A stretch of 64,000 nucleotides of DNA from Polyangiaceae bacterium (GCA_019637265.1 JAHBVY010000001.1:1488001-1552000), one strand, 5' to 3'; positions 7,773-16,257 are shown, counted from the first letter of the stretch. Numbers and translations are program-made. The notes: generated by a model from the letters alone, not told the origin.

Positions 7773-8936
7773 TCACGCGGCGCGCGCGCTGGGCGCGAGC
7801 AGCTCGGCGATGCCGACCAAGGTGGCGATGTCGTGGACGTCGCTCGGCAGCGCCGGGATGAGCACCTGGGTGGTGGGCTCACCCTGCTTCGACTTGAGCG
7901 CGGCTTGCAGCGTCGCCAGGTGCCGCCGATCCAGATCGGCGAGCTGCTGCTCCTCGGTCACCGCGCGCACCAGGCGCTCCGCCGCGCCTTCGCCCAGCGT
8001 GAGGCCATGGCGCTGGATGGCGTCCTCCGCTTCGGTCAGGGTGGCTACCGAGCGCGGGGCGCGGTGCAGCCGGTTCACCACGAAGGCGTCCTGCGCCATG
8101 CCTTGCTCCGAGAGCCGCTCCGCGAAGTAGAGCACCTCACGGATCGCCATCGGCGCGGGGCTCGTCACCAGCACGTAAGCGAAGTCCGGCGAGCGGAAGG
8201 CAGCCGCCACCTGCGCCGCGCGCGACTTGAAGCCACCGAACAAGTCGTTCAGCTCCGTGACGAACTCCGCCATCTGCTCCAGGAAGCCGCCGCCCGTGAG
8301 CCTGCCGATCCCCTTCAGCACCAGCGCGACGCTCTTGGCCACCAGGTTCAAGCTGAACTTCCCGGAGCTCTCGAAGGCCTGGATGAACCAGCGCATGGCC
8401 GCGCTGTCGATGGCCTGGGTGATGCGCTCGGGGGCGTCCAGGAAGTCGAGCGCGTTGCTGGTCGGCGGGGTGTCCAGCACGATCAGGTCATAGGAGCTGT
8501 CTTGCTGCACCGCGAGCAGCTTCTCCATCGCCATGTACTCCTGGGTGCCGGCCAGGCTGGTGGAGACGTACTGGTAGAGCCGATTGTTCAGGATGCGATC
8601 GCGCGCCTCACGGCTCGACGCGTGGCGCGTGACGAGCTCGTCGAAGGTGCGCTTGGTGTCGAGCATCATCAGGGTCAGCTCGCCGCGCACTTGGACACCT
8701 GCCTGACGAAATAGCGCCTCGTCCACCCGCTGCGCCTCACCGGTCATGCGATCGAGCCCCAGGCTGTTGGCCAGCCGCCGCGCCGGGTCGATGGTGAGGC
8801 ACAGCACGCGGCGCCCCCGCTGCGCGGCGGCCAGCGCCAGCGCCGCGGCGACCGTCGTCTTACCCACACCACCACACCCCACGCAGAGCACCACGCGGCG
8901 CGTCTCGATCAGCGGCTCCAGGCTGGGGAGGCTCAT
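7773..8936 (-). CDS. ArsA/Get3-family ATPase with altered P-loop
   Basis: The 387-aa protein (ATG at 8936, start MSLPSLEPL) has an ArsA-type ATPase core: a P-loop at 20-28, switch segment DPARRLANSLG, and Walker B region YDLIVLDTPPTSNALDFLDAPER. The family includes arsenite-pump ATPases, Get3 tail-anchor chaperones and many uncharacterised bacterial members. No arsB, arsC or arsR is nearby, so an arsenic role is not supported. The P-loop reads GCGGVGKT: Cys21 replaces the signature lysine of GKGGVGKT, which in Get3/ArsA reaches across the dimer to the nucleotide. I chose the 8936 start because the upstream in-frame stretch is low-complexity. Only one ATPase module is present. Confidence 0.85.
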   Translation of the reverse strand: MSLPSLEPLIETRRVVLCVGCGGVGKTTVAAALALAAAQRGRRVLCLTIDPARRLANSLGLDRMTGEAQRVDEALFRQAGVQVRGELTLMMLDTKRTFDELVTRHASSREARDRILNNRLYQYVSTSLAGTQEYMAMEKLLAVQQDSSYDLIVLDTPPTSNALDFLDAPERITQAIDSAAMRWFIQAFESSGKFSLNLVAKSVALVLKGIGRLTGGGFLEQMAEFVTELNDLFGGFKSRAAQVAAAFRSPDFAYVLVTSPAPMAIREVLYFAERLSEQGMAQDAFVVNRLHRAPRSVATLTEAEDAIQRHGLTLGEGAAERLVRAVTEEQQLADLDRRHLATLQAALKSKQGEPTTQVLIPALPSDVHDIATLVGIAELLAPSARAA

Positions 8937-9078
8937 GGGCCGGTGCCTTAGCACGGGCCCGCCAGCGCCTGACCAGGGGAAACCGCCCCGCGTCCAGCGT
9001 CTCAACGTCGATGCGGGGCACCTCGCGCCGCGCGCCGCTCACTTGGCCGCGACGCTCGCGCTCTGCGATCCTTCGCCG

Positions 9079-9429
9079 ATGCCACGCCCCGAAGCCTCCT
9101 CATCAGAAGACCGGAGACAGCACCGCAGCGCCGATCCCGTCATCGCCCTGGGGCGCTTGCTCGACGCCGCGCGGCGCCGCAGCGGGGCGCGGTCCCTCGC
9201 GGTGGCTGACGCGAGTGGGCTCTTGATCGCGGGCGCGGGGCACATCCAGCGCTGTGAAGAGCTCGCGGCCCTGGCCGCCGCCGAGGGCTGGGCCAGCGCG
9301 AGTGATGGCCGCGCGCGGGCGCTGGGTGTGCGCGGCATGCCGGTGCTGCTGTGCGCCGAAGGCGCTGGCTCGCAGGCGGCGATCGACGACGCCTCGGCGG
9401 GCACGGTGCGCATCCTCATGAGCGCCTGA
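9079..9429 (+). CDS. Small conserved-looking protein, possibly Roadblock-like
   Basis: The 116-aa product starts at ATG 9079 after a charged 20-residue head (MPRPEASSSEDRRQHRSADP). The rest resembles a small alpha/beta domain: a helix (VIALGRLLDAARRR), a strand-turn with LAVADASGLLIAGAG, a helix, then GMPVLLCAEGAG and a final strand VRILMSA. The LAVADxxGLLIA pattern recalls Roadblock/LC7 or profilin-like folds, but I do not claim family membership. It has no signal peptide or membrane segment and lies upstream of the PHP phosphatase with a 35-bp gap, diverging from the ArsA-like gene. Confidence 0.6.
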   Translation: MPRPEASSSEDRRQHRSADPVIALGRLLDAARRRSGARSLAVADASGLLIAGAGHIQRCEELAALAAAEGWASASDGRARALGVRGMPVLLCAEGAGSQAAIDDASAGTVRILMSA

Positions 9430-9464
9430 CCTCGCCCCAGGGGTTCTGAGCTATACCCGGCGCG

Positions 9465-10193
9465 ATGCCGACGTCGTTCATCGACCTGCACTGCCACTGG
9501 GTGGCGGGGATCGACGACGGCGCGCGCAGCCACGCCGAGGGGCGCGCGATGCTCGTGCGGCTCGGCGAAATCGGCTTCAGCCGCGTGATCGCCACCCCGC
9601 ACATGCGGCCAGGGCTGTTCGACAACCAGCGCGCCGAGCTCCAAGCGGCCTACCAGCGCGCGCTCGAGGCGCTGGGTGGCGATCCGACGCTGCCCGAGCT
9701 GGGGCTCTCCTGCGAGCACTACTTCGACGACGTGGTGTACGGCCGCCTGCTGGCGGGCGAAGGCCTCCCCTACCCCGGCGGGCGCGCGGTGCTGCTCGAG
9801 TTCTATGATCAGGAGCTGCCGTTGACCCTCACGCGCCAGCTGTTCGAGCTGAGCCGGCGCGGGCTCCGCGCGGTGATCGCCCACCCGGAGCGCTACCGGC
9901 GGATCTGGGAGGACCCGGACACCCTCGAGCGGCTGGTGGACTCCGGCGCGGTCGCGCTGCTCGACGTGGCCTCGCTCGCTGGCAAGTATGGCCGCGCGCC
10001 GCGGGAGAGCGCCGAGCTGCTGCTCGAGCGCGGGCTGTATCAAGCGGCCTGCAGCGACGCGCACCGCCCGGCGGACGTGGACGAGGTGGCGCGGGGGATC
10101 GAGCTGGTACGGGCGCGCTACGGGGACGACGAGGTCACGTTCCTGCTGCGTGAGGGCCCGCTTCAGATCTTGGAAGGGCGCGTGGAGGCGTGA
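9465..10193 (+). CDS. CpsB/YwqE-family PHP tyrosine-protein phosphatase
   Basis: The 242-aa protein is a compact PHP-fold metal-dependent phosphatase. Motifs are DLHCHWVAGIDDG (7-19), ATPHMRPG, CEHYFDD, AHPERYRRIWEDP and CSDAHRP, which supply the His/Asp metal ligands. Relatives (CpsB, YwqE, Wzb-like) dephosphorylate bacterial tyrosine kinases that control capsule or exopolysaccharide export. No BY-kinase gene is nearby. It overlaps the next membrane-protein gene by 4 bp (GTGA), so the pair is cotranslated. A TATACC box 7 nt before the ATG hints at leaderless transcription, but no clear -35 is seen. Confidence 0.9.
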   Translation: MPTSFIDLHCHWVAGIDDGARSHAEGRAMLVRLGEIGFSRVIATPHMRPGLFDNQRAELQAAYQRALEALGGDPTLPELGLSCEHYFDDVVYGRLLAGEGLPYPGGRAVLLEFYDQELPLTLTRQLFELSRRGLRAVIAHPERYRRIWEDPDTLERLVDSGAVALLDVASLAGKYGRAPRESAELLLERGLYQAACSDAHRPADVDEVARGIELVRARYGDDEVTFLLREGPLQILEGRVEA

Positions 10194-11296
10194 GCGACCC
10201 AGCGCCGTGGCGGCGGCGCGCGCTCCTCCGGCTGGCGCTGTCGCTCCTCGCTGGCGCGGTCGCGCTGTGGCTCTTGAGCCGCGGCGCGCTGCCGATCGTG
10301 CCCTCGGCGGAGGCGCTGGCGCAGGTGCCGTGGTGGGCGAGCGGCGGTTACCTGCTGGCCTACGCTTTCGTGCACTGGATCCGCGCGGTGCGCTGGCGCT
10401 GGCTGCTCGCGCCGCTGGGTGAGGTGTCGCTCGCGCGGCTCACGCGGGTGTCCTTCATCGGGTTCGCCGCGATCGTGGTGCTGCCGCTCCGCGCCGGGGA
10501 GCTGGTGCGGCCGGTGCTGATCCGCCAGGAGACGTCCATCAGCGGGTGGGGTGCCGCGGGCACCATCGCCGCCGAGCGCGTGATCGATGGGCTGATGGTG
10601 AGCGTGCTGCTGGCGCTGGGGCTGGTGTGCTCGACGCCGCTCGATCCGCTCCCGACTCAGATCGGCGAGCTGACGGTCCCCGTCCGCTGGATCCCCAAGG
10701 CAGCCTACCTGACGCTCGCCTTGTTCGCCTGCGCCATGCTCGCGATGGCGCTGTTCTACGCGCGGCGCCAGCTCGCGCGGCGCCTGGTGAGCGCGCTGTT
10801 CGGCTGGCTCAGCCCGCGCCTCGGGCGCTTCATCTCGGCGCGCGTGGAGCAGCTGGCGCTGGGCCTCGGCTTCCTCCCCAAGGGGCGCTACGCGGCGCCC
10901 TTCCTCCTCTTGACCTTGGTGTACTGGCTCGGCAACGCCGCGGCGACCCAGCTGCTCGCGGTGGGCTGTGGGCTCACCGGGATGGACTACTTCATCGCGT
11001 GCGTGAGCATGGGGGTGCTGGCGCTCGGGATCTTGATGCCCAACGCGCCCGGCTATTTCGGCGCCTTCCAGATCAGCGTCTATGCGTCGCTCGCGCTGTA
11101 TTTCCCGCTGGACGAAGTGACGAACCGGGGCGCCGCCTTCGTGTTCATCCAATACGTGGTGCAGACCGGGGTGACGCTGCTCGCGGCGCTCCTGGCCTGG
11201 CTGCCAGGGCGCCGCCGTGAAGCGCCGTCCGACGGGCCCCCTTGCCCTCCCCCTACGAACGCCGAAAAGTTGCCTGAGCGCGACGTGGAGCGCTAA
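10190..11296 (+). CDS. Lysylphosphatidylglycerol synthase TM-region / UPF0104 family membrane protein
   Basis: The 368-aa integral membrane protein has about eight to nine hydrophobic helices. It carries the signature of the LPG_synthase_TM (AglD/UPF0104) family: YLLAYAFVHWIRAVRWRWLLAPLG, GFAAIVVLPLRAGELVRPVL, AAERVIDGL and MPNAPGYFGAFQ. The soluble aminoacyl-transferase half of MprF is absent, so it is the flippase-like half alone. Relatives are thought to move lipids or work in surface glycan pathways. The GTG start overlaps the CpsB-like phosphatase stop, which supports a shared envelope role. Confidence 0.88.
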   Translation: MSDPAPWRRRALLRLALSLLAGAVALWLLSRGALPIVPSAEALAQVPWWASGGYLLAYAFVHWIRAVRWRWLLAPLGEVSLARLTRVSFIGFAAIVVLPLRAGELVRPVLIRQETSISGWGAAGTIAAERVIDGLMVSVLLALGLVCSTPLDPLPTQIGELTVPVRWIPKAAYLTLALFACAMLAMALFYARRQLARRLVSALFGWLSPRLGRFISARVEQLALGLGFLPKGRYAAPFLLLTLVYWLGNAAATQLLAVGCGLTGMDYFIACVSMGVLALGILMPNAPGYFGAFQISVYASLALYFPLDEVTNRGAAFVFIQYVVQTGVTLLAALLAWLPGRRREAPSDGPPCPPPTNAEKLPERDVER

Positions 11297-11307
11297 CCCC
11301 ACTCCGA
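11270..11307 (+). promoter_or_regulatory. Candidate leaderless promoter for the 11308 gene
   Basis: TTGCCT (11270-11275), an 18-nt spacer, TAACCC (11294-11299), then 8 nt to the GTG at 11308. It lies in the last codons of the upstream gene. Confidence 0.4.
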
Positions 11308-11799
11308 GTGACGGTGAAGATCGAGCAAGGTGGGCTCCTTGGGCGCTGGCTGCGCCCACTCGGCCTGGCGTTGATGATCGCGAGCTCGCAGCTGGCGTCG
11401 AGCGCCACCGCCGACGCGCGCGTGGAGGACAGCTCGGCTTACTCCAAAGATCAGACCTTCAGCGGCGCGCTGCGCTACCTCCGGGTGGACCTCGGCTACG
11501 AGATCACCGAGCGCGACGCCGAGGCCGCGTACCTCTTGTTCCGCTACGTGCCCTCGGGTCAGAAGGAGCCCACCCACGGCTCCATCGAGATCATCGAGGC
11601 CGACGGGCGCGTGAAGGTGTACGTGCAGCTCCCGAAGATGCCCGAGTACCACGAGCGGGTGCTCTCCACCGGGCTGATGAAGAAGCTCCGCGCGGAGTAC
11701 GGCGAGCCCCCGAAACCGAAGCCGGACAAAAAGCCGAAGCAAGGCAAGAAGAAAGAGCGCGAAGGCGATGAGCGCCCGCGTGAAGGCGAAGAGAAGTAG
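11308..11799 (+). CDS. Secreted hypothetical protein with Lys-rich tail
   Basis: The 163-aa product has an N-terminal signal sequence (hydrophobic LRPLGLALMIASSQLASSATADA, cleavage near 37). A small alpha/beta region follows (YSKDQTFSGALRYLRVDLGYEITERDAEAAYLLFRY, then strands GSIEIIEADGRVKVYVQL). It ends in a tail of about 35 residues rich in Lys, Pro, Glu and Arg. The fold part resembles small secreted beta domains, but no family was recognised. It follows the flippase-like gene after 11 bp and has its own promoter-like element. Confidence 0.65.
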   Translation: MTVKIEQGGLLGRWLRPLGLALMIASSQLASSATADARVEDSSAYSKDQTFSGALRYLRVDLGYEITERDAEAAYLLFRYVPSGQKEPTHGSIEIIEADGRVKVYVQLPKMPEYHERVLSTGLMKKLRAEYGEPPKPKPDKKPKQGKKKEREGDERPREGEEK

Positions 11800-11920
11800 C
11801 CACGCGGGTCACGCGACGCCGGGCAGGGCCAGCGCCGTTTCGGGGGCGGCGCGCGCCTGACGCTGCGAGCCTGAGTTGTGAGCCCGAGGGGTGCTCTGGG
11901 TGTATAACCCCTGCCCCCGG

Positions 11921-13150
11921 ATGGATGAGCTACCGGAACGCATCGGCCGCTATCAAATCGTCCGCCCGCTGGCGAGCGGGGCGATGGGCCGCGTGTTGCT
12001 GGCGCACGATCCGGTGCTCGATCGCCCCGTGGCGATCAAGCTGCTGCGCAGCGACTTGGGCCTGACCCCTGACCAACGCGCGACGCTGCTCGAGCGGATG
12101 CAGCAAGAGGCGCGCGCCTCCGCGCGGGTGACCCACCCCAACATCGTGGCGCTGCACGACATGGGCGAGGCCGAGGGGCTGGGGCTCTACCTGGTGTTCG
12201 AGCACGTGGAGGGGAAGAACCTGAAGGAGCAGCTCGAGCAGGGGCCGCTGGGGCCCGACGCCGCGGCAGAGCTGGCGCTGGGGCTCGGCGCGGCGCTCGC
12301 GGCGGCCCACGCGGCGGGCGTGCTCCACCGGGACATCAAGCCCGAGAACATCATCCTGGCGAAGCACGGACCCAAGCTGGTGGACTTCGGGATCGCCAGG
12401 TTGCCTGACTCCACCCTCACCCACGAGGGCGGGGTGTTGGGGACGCCGGCCTACGCGGCGCCCGAGGCGATCGCCAATGGTAAGTTCACGCCGCTGTCCG
12501 ATCAGTTCTCGCTCGCCACCACGCTGTACGAGGCGATCAGCGGGCGCCGCGCCTTCCCTGGGGATGACGCCGTGGCGGTGGCGAGCCGCATCGCCACCGA
12601 GGAGCCGCCGACCATCGCCGCGGTGTGCGGTCTCGACCCGCACGTGGACACCGTGCTCGCCCGCGGGATGAGCAAGGTGCCGCGCTCCCGCTTCGATTCC
12701 ACGGAAGATCTGGGCCGCGCCCTGGCGGAGGCGCTGCGCCTCTTGCCGCGCACCGCCATCCCGACCGCCCCCGATCGTCTCCACGTGGAAAAAGCCGCGG
12801 GCCGCGGCTTGAGGGTGGGGGTTGGGGTCGTCGCTGGGGGCGCGGTGATCGCCCTGGGCCTGCTCCAGGTGAGCGGTGAGCTGAGCTCCAGGGAGCTCAC
12901 CACCGCGAGCGCCAGCGCCCCGGTGGCCATCGTCACCGCGGCCCCCGAGAGCCCCGACCAACCCGTGGCGGTGCTGGCCGAGCGCCCCCCGGATCGCAAG
13001 AAGCGCCCGAAGACGCGGATCAAGCGCACCGACGGCAGCAGCGCCGCGCTGGACGGCGGCGTGGAGCCCGAAGCAGGTGCCCCCGCCGCCAAGGCTCCCA
13101 GCCCCGAAGGCTCCGCGGCTCCCCCCGCCCCTGCAGCGCCCGCACCGTGA
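11921..13150 (+). CDS. Ser/Thr protein kinase with C-terminal membrane helix
   Basis: The 409-aa protein has an N-terminal Hanks-type kinase domain (about 8-275): glycine loop ASGAMGRV, VAIK lysine, HRDIKPEN catalytic loop, DFG (VDFGIAR), and GTPAYAAPE. A helix at about 299-316 (GVGVVAGGAVIALGLLQV) anchors it in the inner membrane. An exported tail of about 90 residues rich in Ala, Pro and Lys follows, without a recognisable sensor domain. I chose the ATG at 11921 since MDELPERIGRYQI is the usual kinase start. TATAAC lies 12 nt upstream. Substrates are unknown. Confidence 0.93.
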   Translation: MDELPERIGRYQIVRPLASGAMGRVLLAHDPVLDRPVAIKLLRSDLGLTPDQRATLLERMQQEARASARVTHPNIVALHDMGEAEGLGLYLVFEHVEGKNLKEQLEQGPLGPDAAAELALGLGAALAAAHAAGVLHRDIKPENIILAKHGPKLVDFGIARLPDSTLTHEGGVLGTPAYAAPEAIANGKFTPLSDQFSLATTLYEAISGRRAFPGDDAVAVASRIATEEPPTIAAVCGLDPHVDTVLARGMSKVPRSRFDSTEDLGRALAEALRLLPRTAIPTAPDRLHVEKAAGRGLRVGVGVVAGGAVIALGLLQVSGELSSRELTTASASAPVAIVTAAPESPDQPVAVLAERPPDRKKRPKTRIKRTDGSSAALDGGVEPEAGAPAAKAPSPEGSAAPPAPAAPAP

Positions 13151-13157
13151 GGTGCCC

Positions 13158-13206
13158 TGTCGATGAAGCGGCCGGGGCGCTGAAGCTCTGTCGATGGAAG
13201 CGGCCG
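13158..13206 (+). repeat. Imperfect direct repeat in the gap after the kinase
   Basis: CTGTCGATGAAGCGGCCGG (about 13158) recurs as CTGTCGATGGAAGCGGCCGG (about 13187). The 261-bp gap holds this and the lipoprotein promoter, with no other gene seen. Confidence 0.6.
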
Positions 13207-13376
13207 GTCGATGCCAGCTCGACTGACGGGCGCTCCACGGACACCACGCCAGCCAGTGGCGCGGGTCCTCGCGCCGTGAGGTGAAATGGCGCGCGGCGTC
13301 ACGAGCCGTTCTCGATACACCCTGAGCCACCTGGAGCCGCTCGAGCCCGACGCGTGGTGTCAGCCTGCGAGGACCC

Positions 13377-13411
13377 TTGACGGCAGGGGGCTCCCCGGTA
13401 CCCTCGCCGCC
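13377..13411 (+). promoter_or_regulatory. Promoter of Gly-rich lipoprotein 1 (leaderless)
   Basis: TTGACG (13377-13382), a 16-nt spacer, TACCCT (13399-13404), then 7 nt to the ATG at 13412. The same architecture and both hexamers recur at 14180-14213 before the paralogous gene. Confidence 0.65.
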
Positions 13412-14092
13412 ATGAAGCTCATCCCCCTCGCCATCTTCTCCACCTTCGCTCTGCTCGGCGTGTCCCTGGGCGCCTGCTCCGACTCGGACAGCAAGGGCGG
13501 CAAGTCGAACCCCAACTGCCAGGCCGCGACCGCATCGACCCCGGCCGACTGCAGCAAGTGCAGCACTTGCTATGAGGGCTGCACCTGCCAAGGCGGCACC
13601 CCGCAGCAGTGCGCGGACGTGTGTACCGCTGGGGCCGGCGCCACGGGCGGCACCGCCGCTACAGGTGGGAACGGCGCTACGGGCGGCACCGGCGCCATGG
13701 GCGGCACCGGCGCCGTGGGCGGCACCGGCGCGACCGGTGGCAACGGCGCTGGCGGCAGCGGCGCCGGCGGCACTGGCGCTGGTGGCAGCGGGGGTGGTGG
13801 CACCTGCGACGCGGCGGTGCAGTTCCCCAGCCAGGCGTGCGGCGACTGCATGATGGGCGCCTGCTGCAACGAGCTCACCGCGTGCTTCGGCACCATGAAC
13901 GATGCGCAGCCGCCCACGTGTGCCTATCTGAACGAGTGCCTCGGGCAAAACTGCGCGAGCGCCCAGACGCCCGATCAGTTGAACCAGTGCGCTCAGGCCA
14001 ACTGCAGTGACTTCCTCACACAGGACGCCGTGAACGGCCTGAACGGCATCAACAGCTGCGTGCAAGACAGCTGTTTGTCCGTCTGCCAGTGA
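13412..14092 (+). CDS. Gly-rich, Cys-rich lipoprotein 1
   Basis: The 226-aa protein has a lipoprotein signal with lipobox LGAC (Cys22). A short Cys-rich segment follows (DCSKCSTCYEGCTCQG), then a collagen-like low-complexity stretch of GGTGA/GGNGA repeats (about 70-125). The C-terminal Cys-rich module contains CGDCMMGACCNELTACF, CLGQNCA and CVQDSCLSVCQ. The many paired cysteines suggest disulphides in an outer-membrane-anchored or surface domain. Similar modular lipoproteins are common in myxobacteria; no function is known to me. The ATG at 13412 is preferred because the promoter lies 7 nt before it and the signal peptide starts there. Confidence 0.85.
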   Translation: MKLIPLAIFSTFALLGVSLGACSDSDSKGGKSNPNCQAATASTPADCSKCSTCYEGCTCQGGTPQQCADVCTAGAGATGGTAATGGNGATGGTGAMGGTGAVGGTGATGGNGAGGSGAGGTGAGGSGGGGTCDAAVQFPSQACGDCMMGACCNELTACFGTMNDAQPPTCAYLNECLGQNCASAQTPDQLNQCAQANCSDFLTQDAVNGLNGINSCVQDSCLSVCQ

Positions 14093-14179
14093 TCGAGCGC
14101 TGAAGCGGGCGCGCGCACGGTGGTCCTTCGGGGCCGCCAGGCGCCGCGGCCGCACCTTCGGCCCAGCGTTCGAGCGCCC

Positions 14180-14213
14180 TTGACGGCTGAAGGTGTCCCG
14201 GTACCCTCGCCTG
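14180..14213 (+). promoter_or_regulatory. Promoter of Gly-rich lipoprotein 2 (leaderless)
   Basis: TTGACG (14180-14185), a 16-nt spacer, TACCCT (14202-14207), then 6 nt to the ATG at 14214. It is almost the same as the element before the gene at 13412. Confidence 0.65.
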
Positions 14214-14882
14214 ATGAGGTTGCTCCCGCTCACCTTGCTCTCGGTCCTGGCGCTGGCCGGCGCGTCCATCGGTGCTTGCTCCACCCAGGAGCGACGAGAC
14301 ACCGTCCCCAACTGTCACCCGGCCACCACGGGTGCTCCCGCCGACTGCAGCGAGTGCGCGGGTTGCTATGAGCGCTGCATCTGCTTGGGGAACGGCCCCA
14401 ATCAGTGCACCGTCGAGTGTGGCGGCGGCAGCGGCGCGGCAGGGGGTATGGGCGGCACCGCGGGGATGGGGGGCGCAGGTGGGAATGGTGGGATAGGCGG
14501 TGCGGGGACCGGAGGTGCTGCGGGGACCGGAGGTGCTGCGGGGACCGGAGGTGCTGCGGGGACCGGAGGTGCTGCGGGGACCGGAGGGACGGGTGGACCT
14601 TGTAGCAACGTCGGCTTTGGCACCTCAAGTTGCGGCGAGTGTTTGGAAGGCGCCTGTTGCGCTGAGCTCGCGCGGTGCTTCGGCGAACCAGGCACCGCCG
14701 TGCCCGACTGCGGCGAGCTGCAATTCTGCCTGGACGAACACTGCGCCCAAGTGACGGACCCCACCGAGTTCGACCAGTGCGTTCAGGCTCACTGCAGCGC
14801 CTTCCTCAACCAGGAATCCATCGACACCTTCAACGCCTTCGGCGAATGCTACGGCGCTCACTGCACAGCCTCCTGCCAGTGA
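14214..14882 (+). CDS. Gly-rich, Cys-rich lipoprotein 2 (tandem paralogue)
   Basis: The 222-aa protein is laid out like its upstream neighbour: lipobox IGAC (Cys22), DCSECAGCYERCICLG, a Gly-Gly-Ala-rich middle, and a C-terminal module CGECLEGACCAELARCF, CLDEHCA, CVQAHCSAFL and CYGAHCTASCQ. The shared layout and promoter indicate tandem duplication followed by divergence of the glycine region. Here that region includes five near-exact 18-bp repeats coding GTGGAA. It is probably anchored in the outer membrane; function unknown. The ATG at 14214 is chosen over an upstream GTG because of the promoter position. Confidence 0.85.
   Translation: MRLLPLTLLSVLALAGASIGACSTQERRDTVPNCHPATTGAPADCSECAGCYERCICLGNGPNQCTVECGGGSGAAGGMGGTAGMGGAGGNGGIGGAGTGGAAGTGGAAGTGGAAGTGGAAGTGGTGGPCSNVGFGTSSCGECLEGACCAELARCFGEPGTAVPDCGELQFCLDEHCAQVTDPTEFDQCVQAHCSAFLNQESIDTFNAFGECYGAHCTASCQ
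14502..14590 (+). repeat. 18-bp tandem repeat, about 4.8 copies, inside lipoprotein 2
   Basis: The unit GCGGGGACCGGAGGTGCT repeats with an 18-bp period and codes for AlaGlyThrGlyGlyAla-type hexapeptides. The copies are nearly identical, so the array is likely to vary in length between strains. Confidence 0.9.
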
Positions 14883-15006
14883 ATGAGCGTCGCCATGCAT
14901 CGCGCCGCGCGGATCGCGTCGAACAGCTGCTGGGCCATCTCCACAGGTCAGTTAGTCAGAATCACGAACGGTTCTGCCAAGCCCGCTGGCTCAGAGCTCC
15001 CCTGAG

Positions 15007-16257
15007 GTGCGGCGGGTGACGTCGACGCGCGCCGTCTGGCTCGGGTGCCTGACCACCGCGCTCCTCTCGGGAGCCACCGCGCAGGCGGCCACGCTGCATG
15101 CCACTGCCTCCGCGCCGCCACCGCTCAGCTACACCCGCGTGACCACGGAGCGGGGGTTGGTGCCGCTCGGCGCGCGCGCGGGGGGCATGGTGCGGATCCC
15201 GGCGGTGACGTTCTCCATGGGCTCCACGCCGATGGACGTGGTGGAGGCGCTGCTCCTGTGCGGGCGCGAGGCCTACGGCGAGCTGTGCGATCAGGCGATG
15301 TTCGCCGACGAGATGCCGCAGCACACCGTCACCGTGTCGAGCTTCTGGCTCGACCGCACCGAAGTCACTGTAGCTGACTATCAGCGCTGCGTGGAGCTCG
15401 GGCGCTGCGCGCCGCTCGGCGCCGACGGCGGCGAGCGCTTCGAGCACCCCAGCTTCCCCCGCGGCATGGTCACCCACCGTGAGGCGAGCGACTACTGCCG
15501 CGCGCGCGGCGCGCGCCTCCCGACGGAGGCGGAGTGGGAGGCGGCGGCGCGCGGCCCCAGCGAGCGTAAATTTCCCTGGGGTAATTACTACCACTCGCGG
15601 CGCAGCAACCACGGCCGCCTGGGCTGGGACGAGACGGACGCGCGCGACGGCTTCGCGGAGCTGGCGCCCGTCGGCTCCTTCCCCTCCGGGGCGACACCCC
15701 TTGGGGTGCTCGACTTGGCGGGCAACGTGGCCGAGTGGGTGGCCGATCACTACGGGCCGTACGACACCACCCGCCAGCTGGATCCGCGCGGCGCCGCCTC
15801 CGGCGCGCGCATCGCGCGCGGAGGTCACTTCCAGAGCGGCGCGGCGTGGCTCCGAAGCGCCGCGCGGCTCGCCGCGGACGCCGACGTGCGGCGCCCTTAC
15901 ATCGGGTTTCGCTGCGCGAGGCCCGCGGTGGGGGTGCGCAGGGCGCGCTGGAAGCTGAGCTTCGAGAGCGACGGGCTGCATGGCCTGTCTGGGGGTGCGC
16001 CGAGTGGAGCGCGCCGAGCCGATGGGTCGAGCTTTGGCGCCGATGGGTTCGTTTGGCTGTCCAGTGACGCGGAGCGCCTTGGGGCGGGTGCCAGGCTGAA
16101 TTGGTTCGATGGGTTGTCCAACGACGTCAGCGGGGGCCATGAGTCAGCTCCACTGAGCATCAGGGCGCCTTCATCTGCCAGGGTGCCTCGAAGGGACGCC
16201 CTGAGCTCCCGCAAGGTGAGCGATGGTGCACGGCGCGGCGCGCGGAGCGCGCCGTGA
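15007..16257 (+). CDS. Exported FGE-sulfatase-fold (SUMF1-like) protein with unusual tail
   Basis: The 416-aa product has a signal peptide (cleavage near AQA-ATLHA) and an FGE-sulfatase/formylglycine-generating-type domain (about 60-310). Marks are MVRIPAVTFSMGS, FWLDRTEVTVADY, LPTEAEWEAAAR, FPWGN, GVLDLAGNVAEWVADHY and RRPYIGFRCARP, which normally ends the domain. The active-site cysteine pair of true FGE is not evident, so it is more likely a PvdO/Pkn1-like binding or modifying protein. After residue 312 comes a Ser/Arg/Gly-rich tail of about 105 residues with no family features. The GTG start is tentative. The stop overlaps the trmJ-like start (GTGA). Confidence 0.82.
   Translation: MRRVTSTRAVWLGCLTTALLSGATAQAATLHATASAPPPLSYTRVTTERGLVPLGARAGGMVRIPAVTFSMGSTPMDVVEALLLCGREAYGELCDQAMFADEMPQHTVTVSSFWLDRTEVTVADYQRCVELGRCAPLGADGGERFEHPSFPRGMVTHREASDYCRARGARLPTEAEWEAAARGPSERKFPWGNYYHSRRSNHGRLGWDETDARDGFAELAPVGSFPSGATPLGVLDLAGNVAEWVADHYGPYDTTRQLDPRGAASGARIARGGHFQSGAAWLRSAARLAADADVRRPYIGFRCARPAVGVRRARWKLSFESDGLHGLSGGAPSGARRADGSSFGADGFVWLSSDAERLGAGARLNWFDGLSNDVSGGHESAPLSIRAPSSARVPRRDALSSRKVSDGARRGARSAP

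Noticed and set aside
13622-13800. Regular glycine-codon repeats that look like a CRISPR array
   Set aside because: The units are 9-18 bp, in frame, coding GGTGA-type peptides, with no spacers of constant size.
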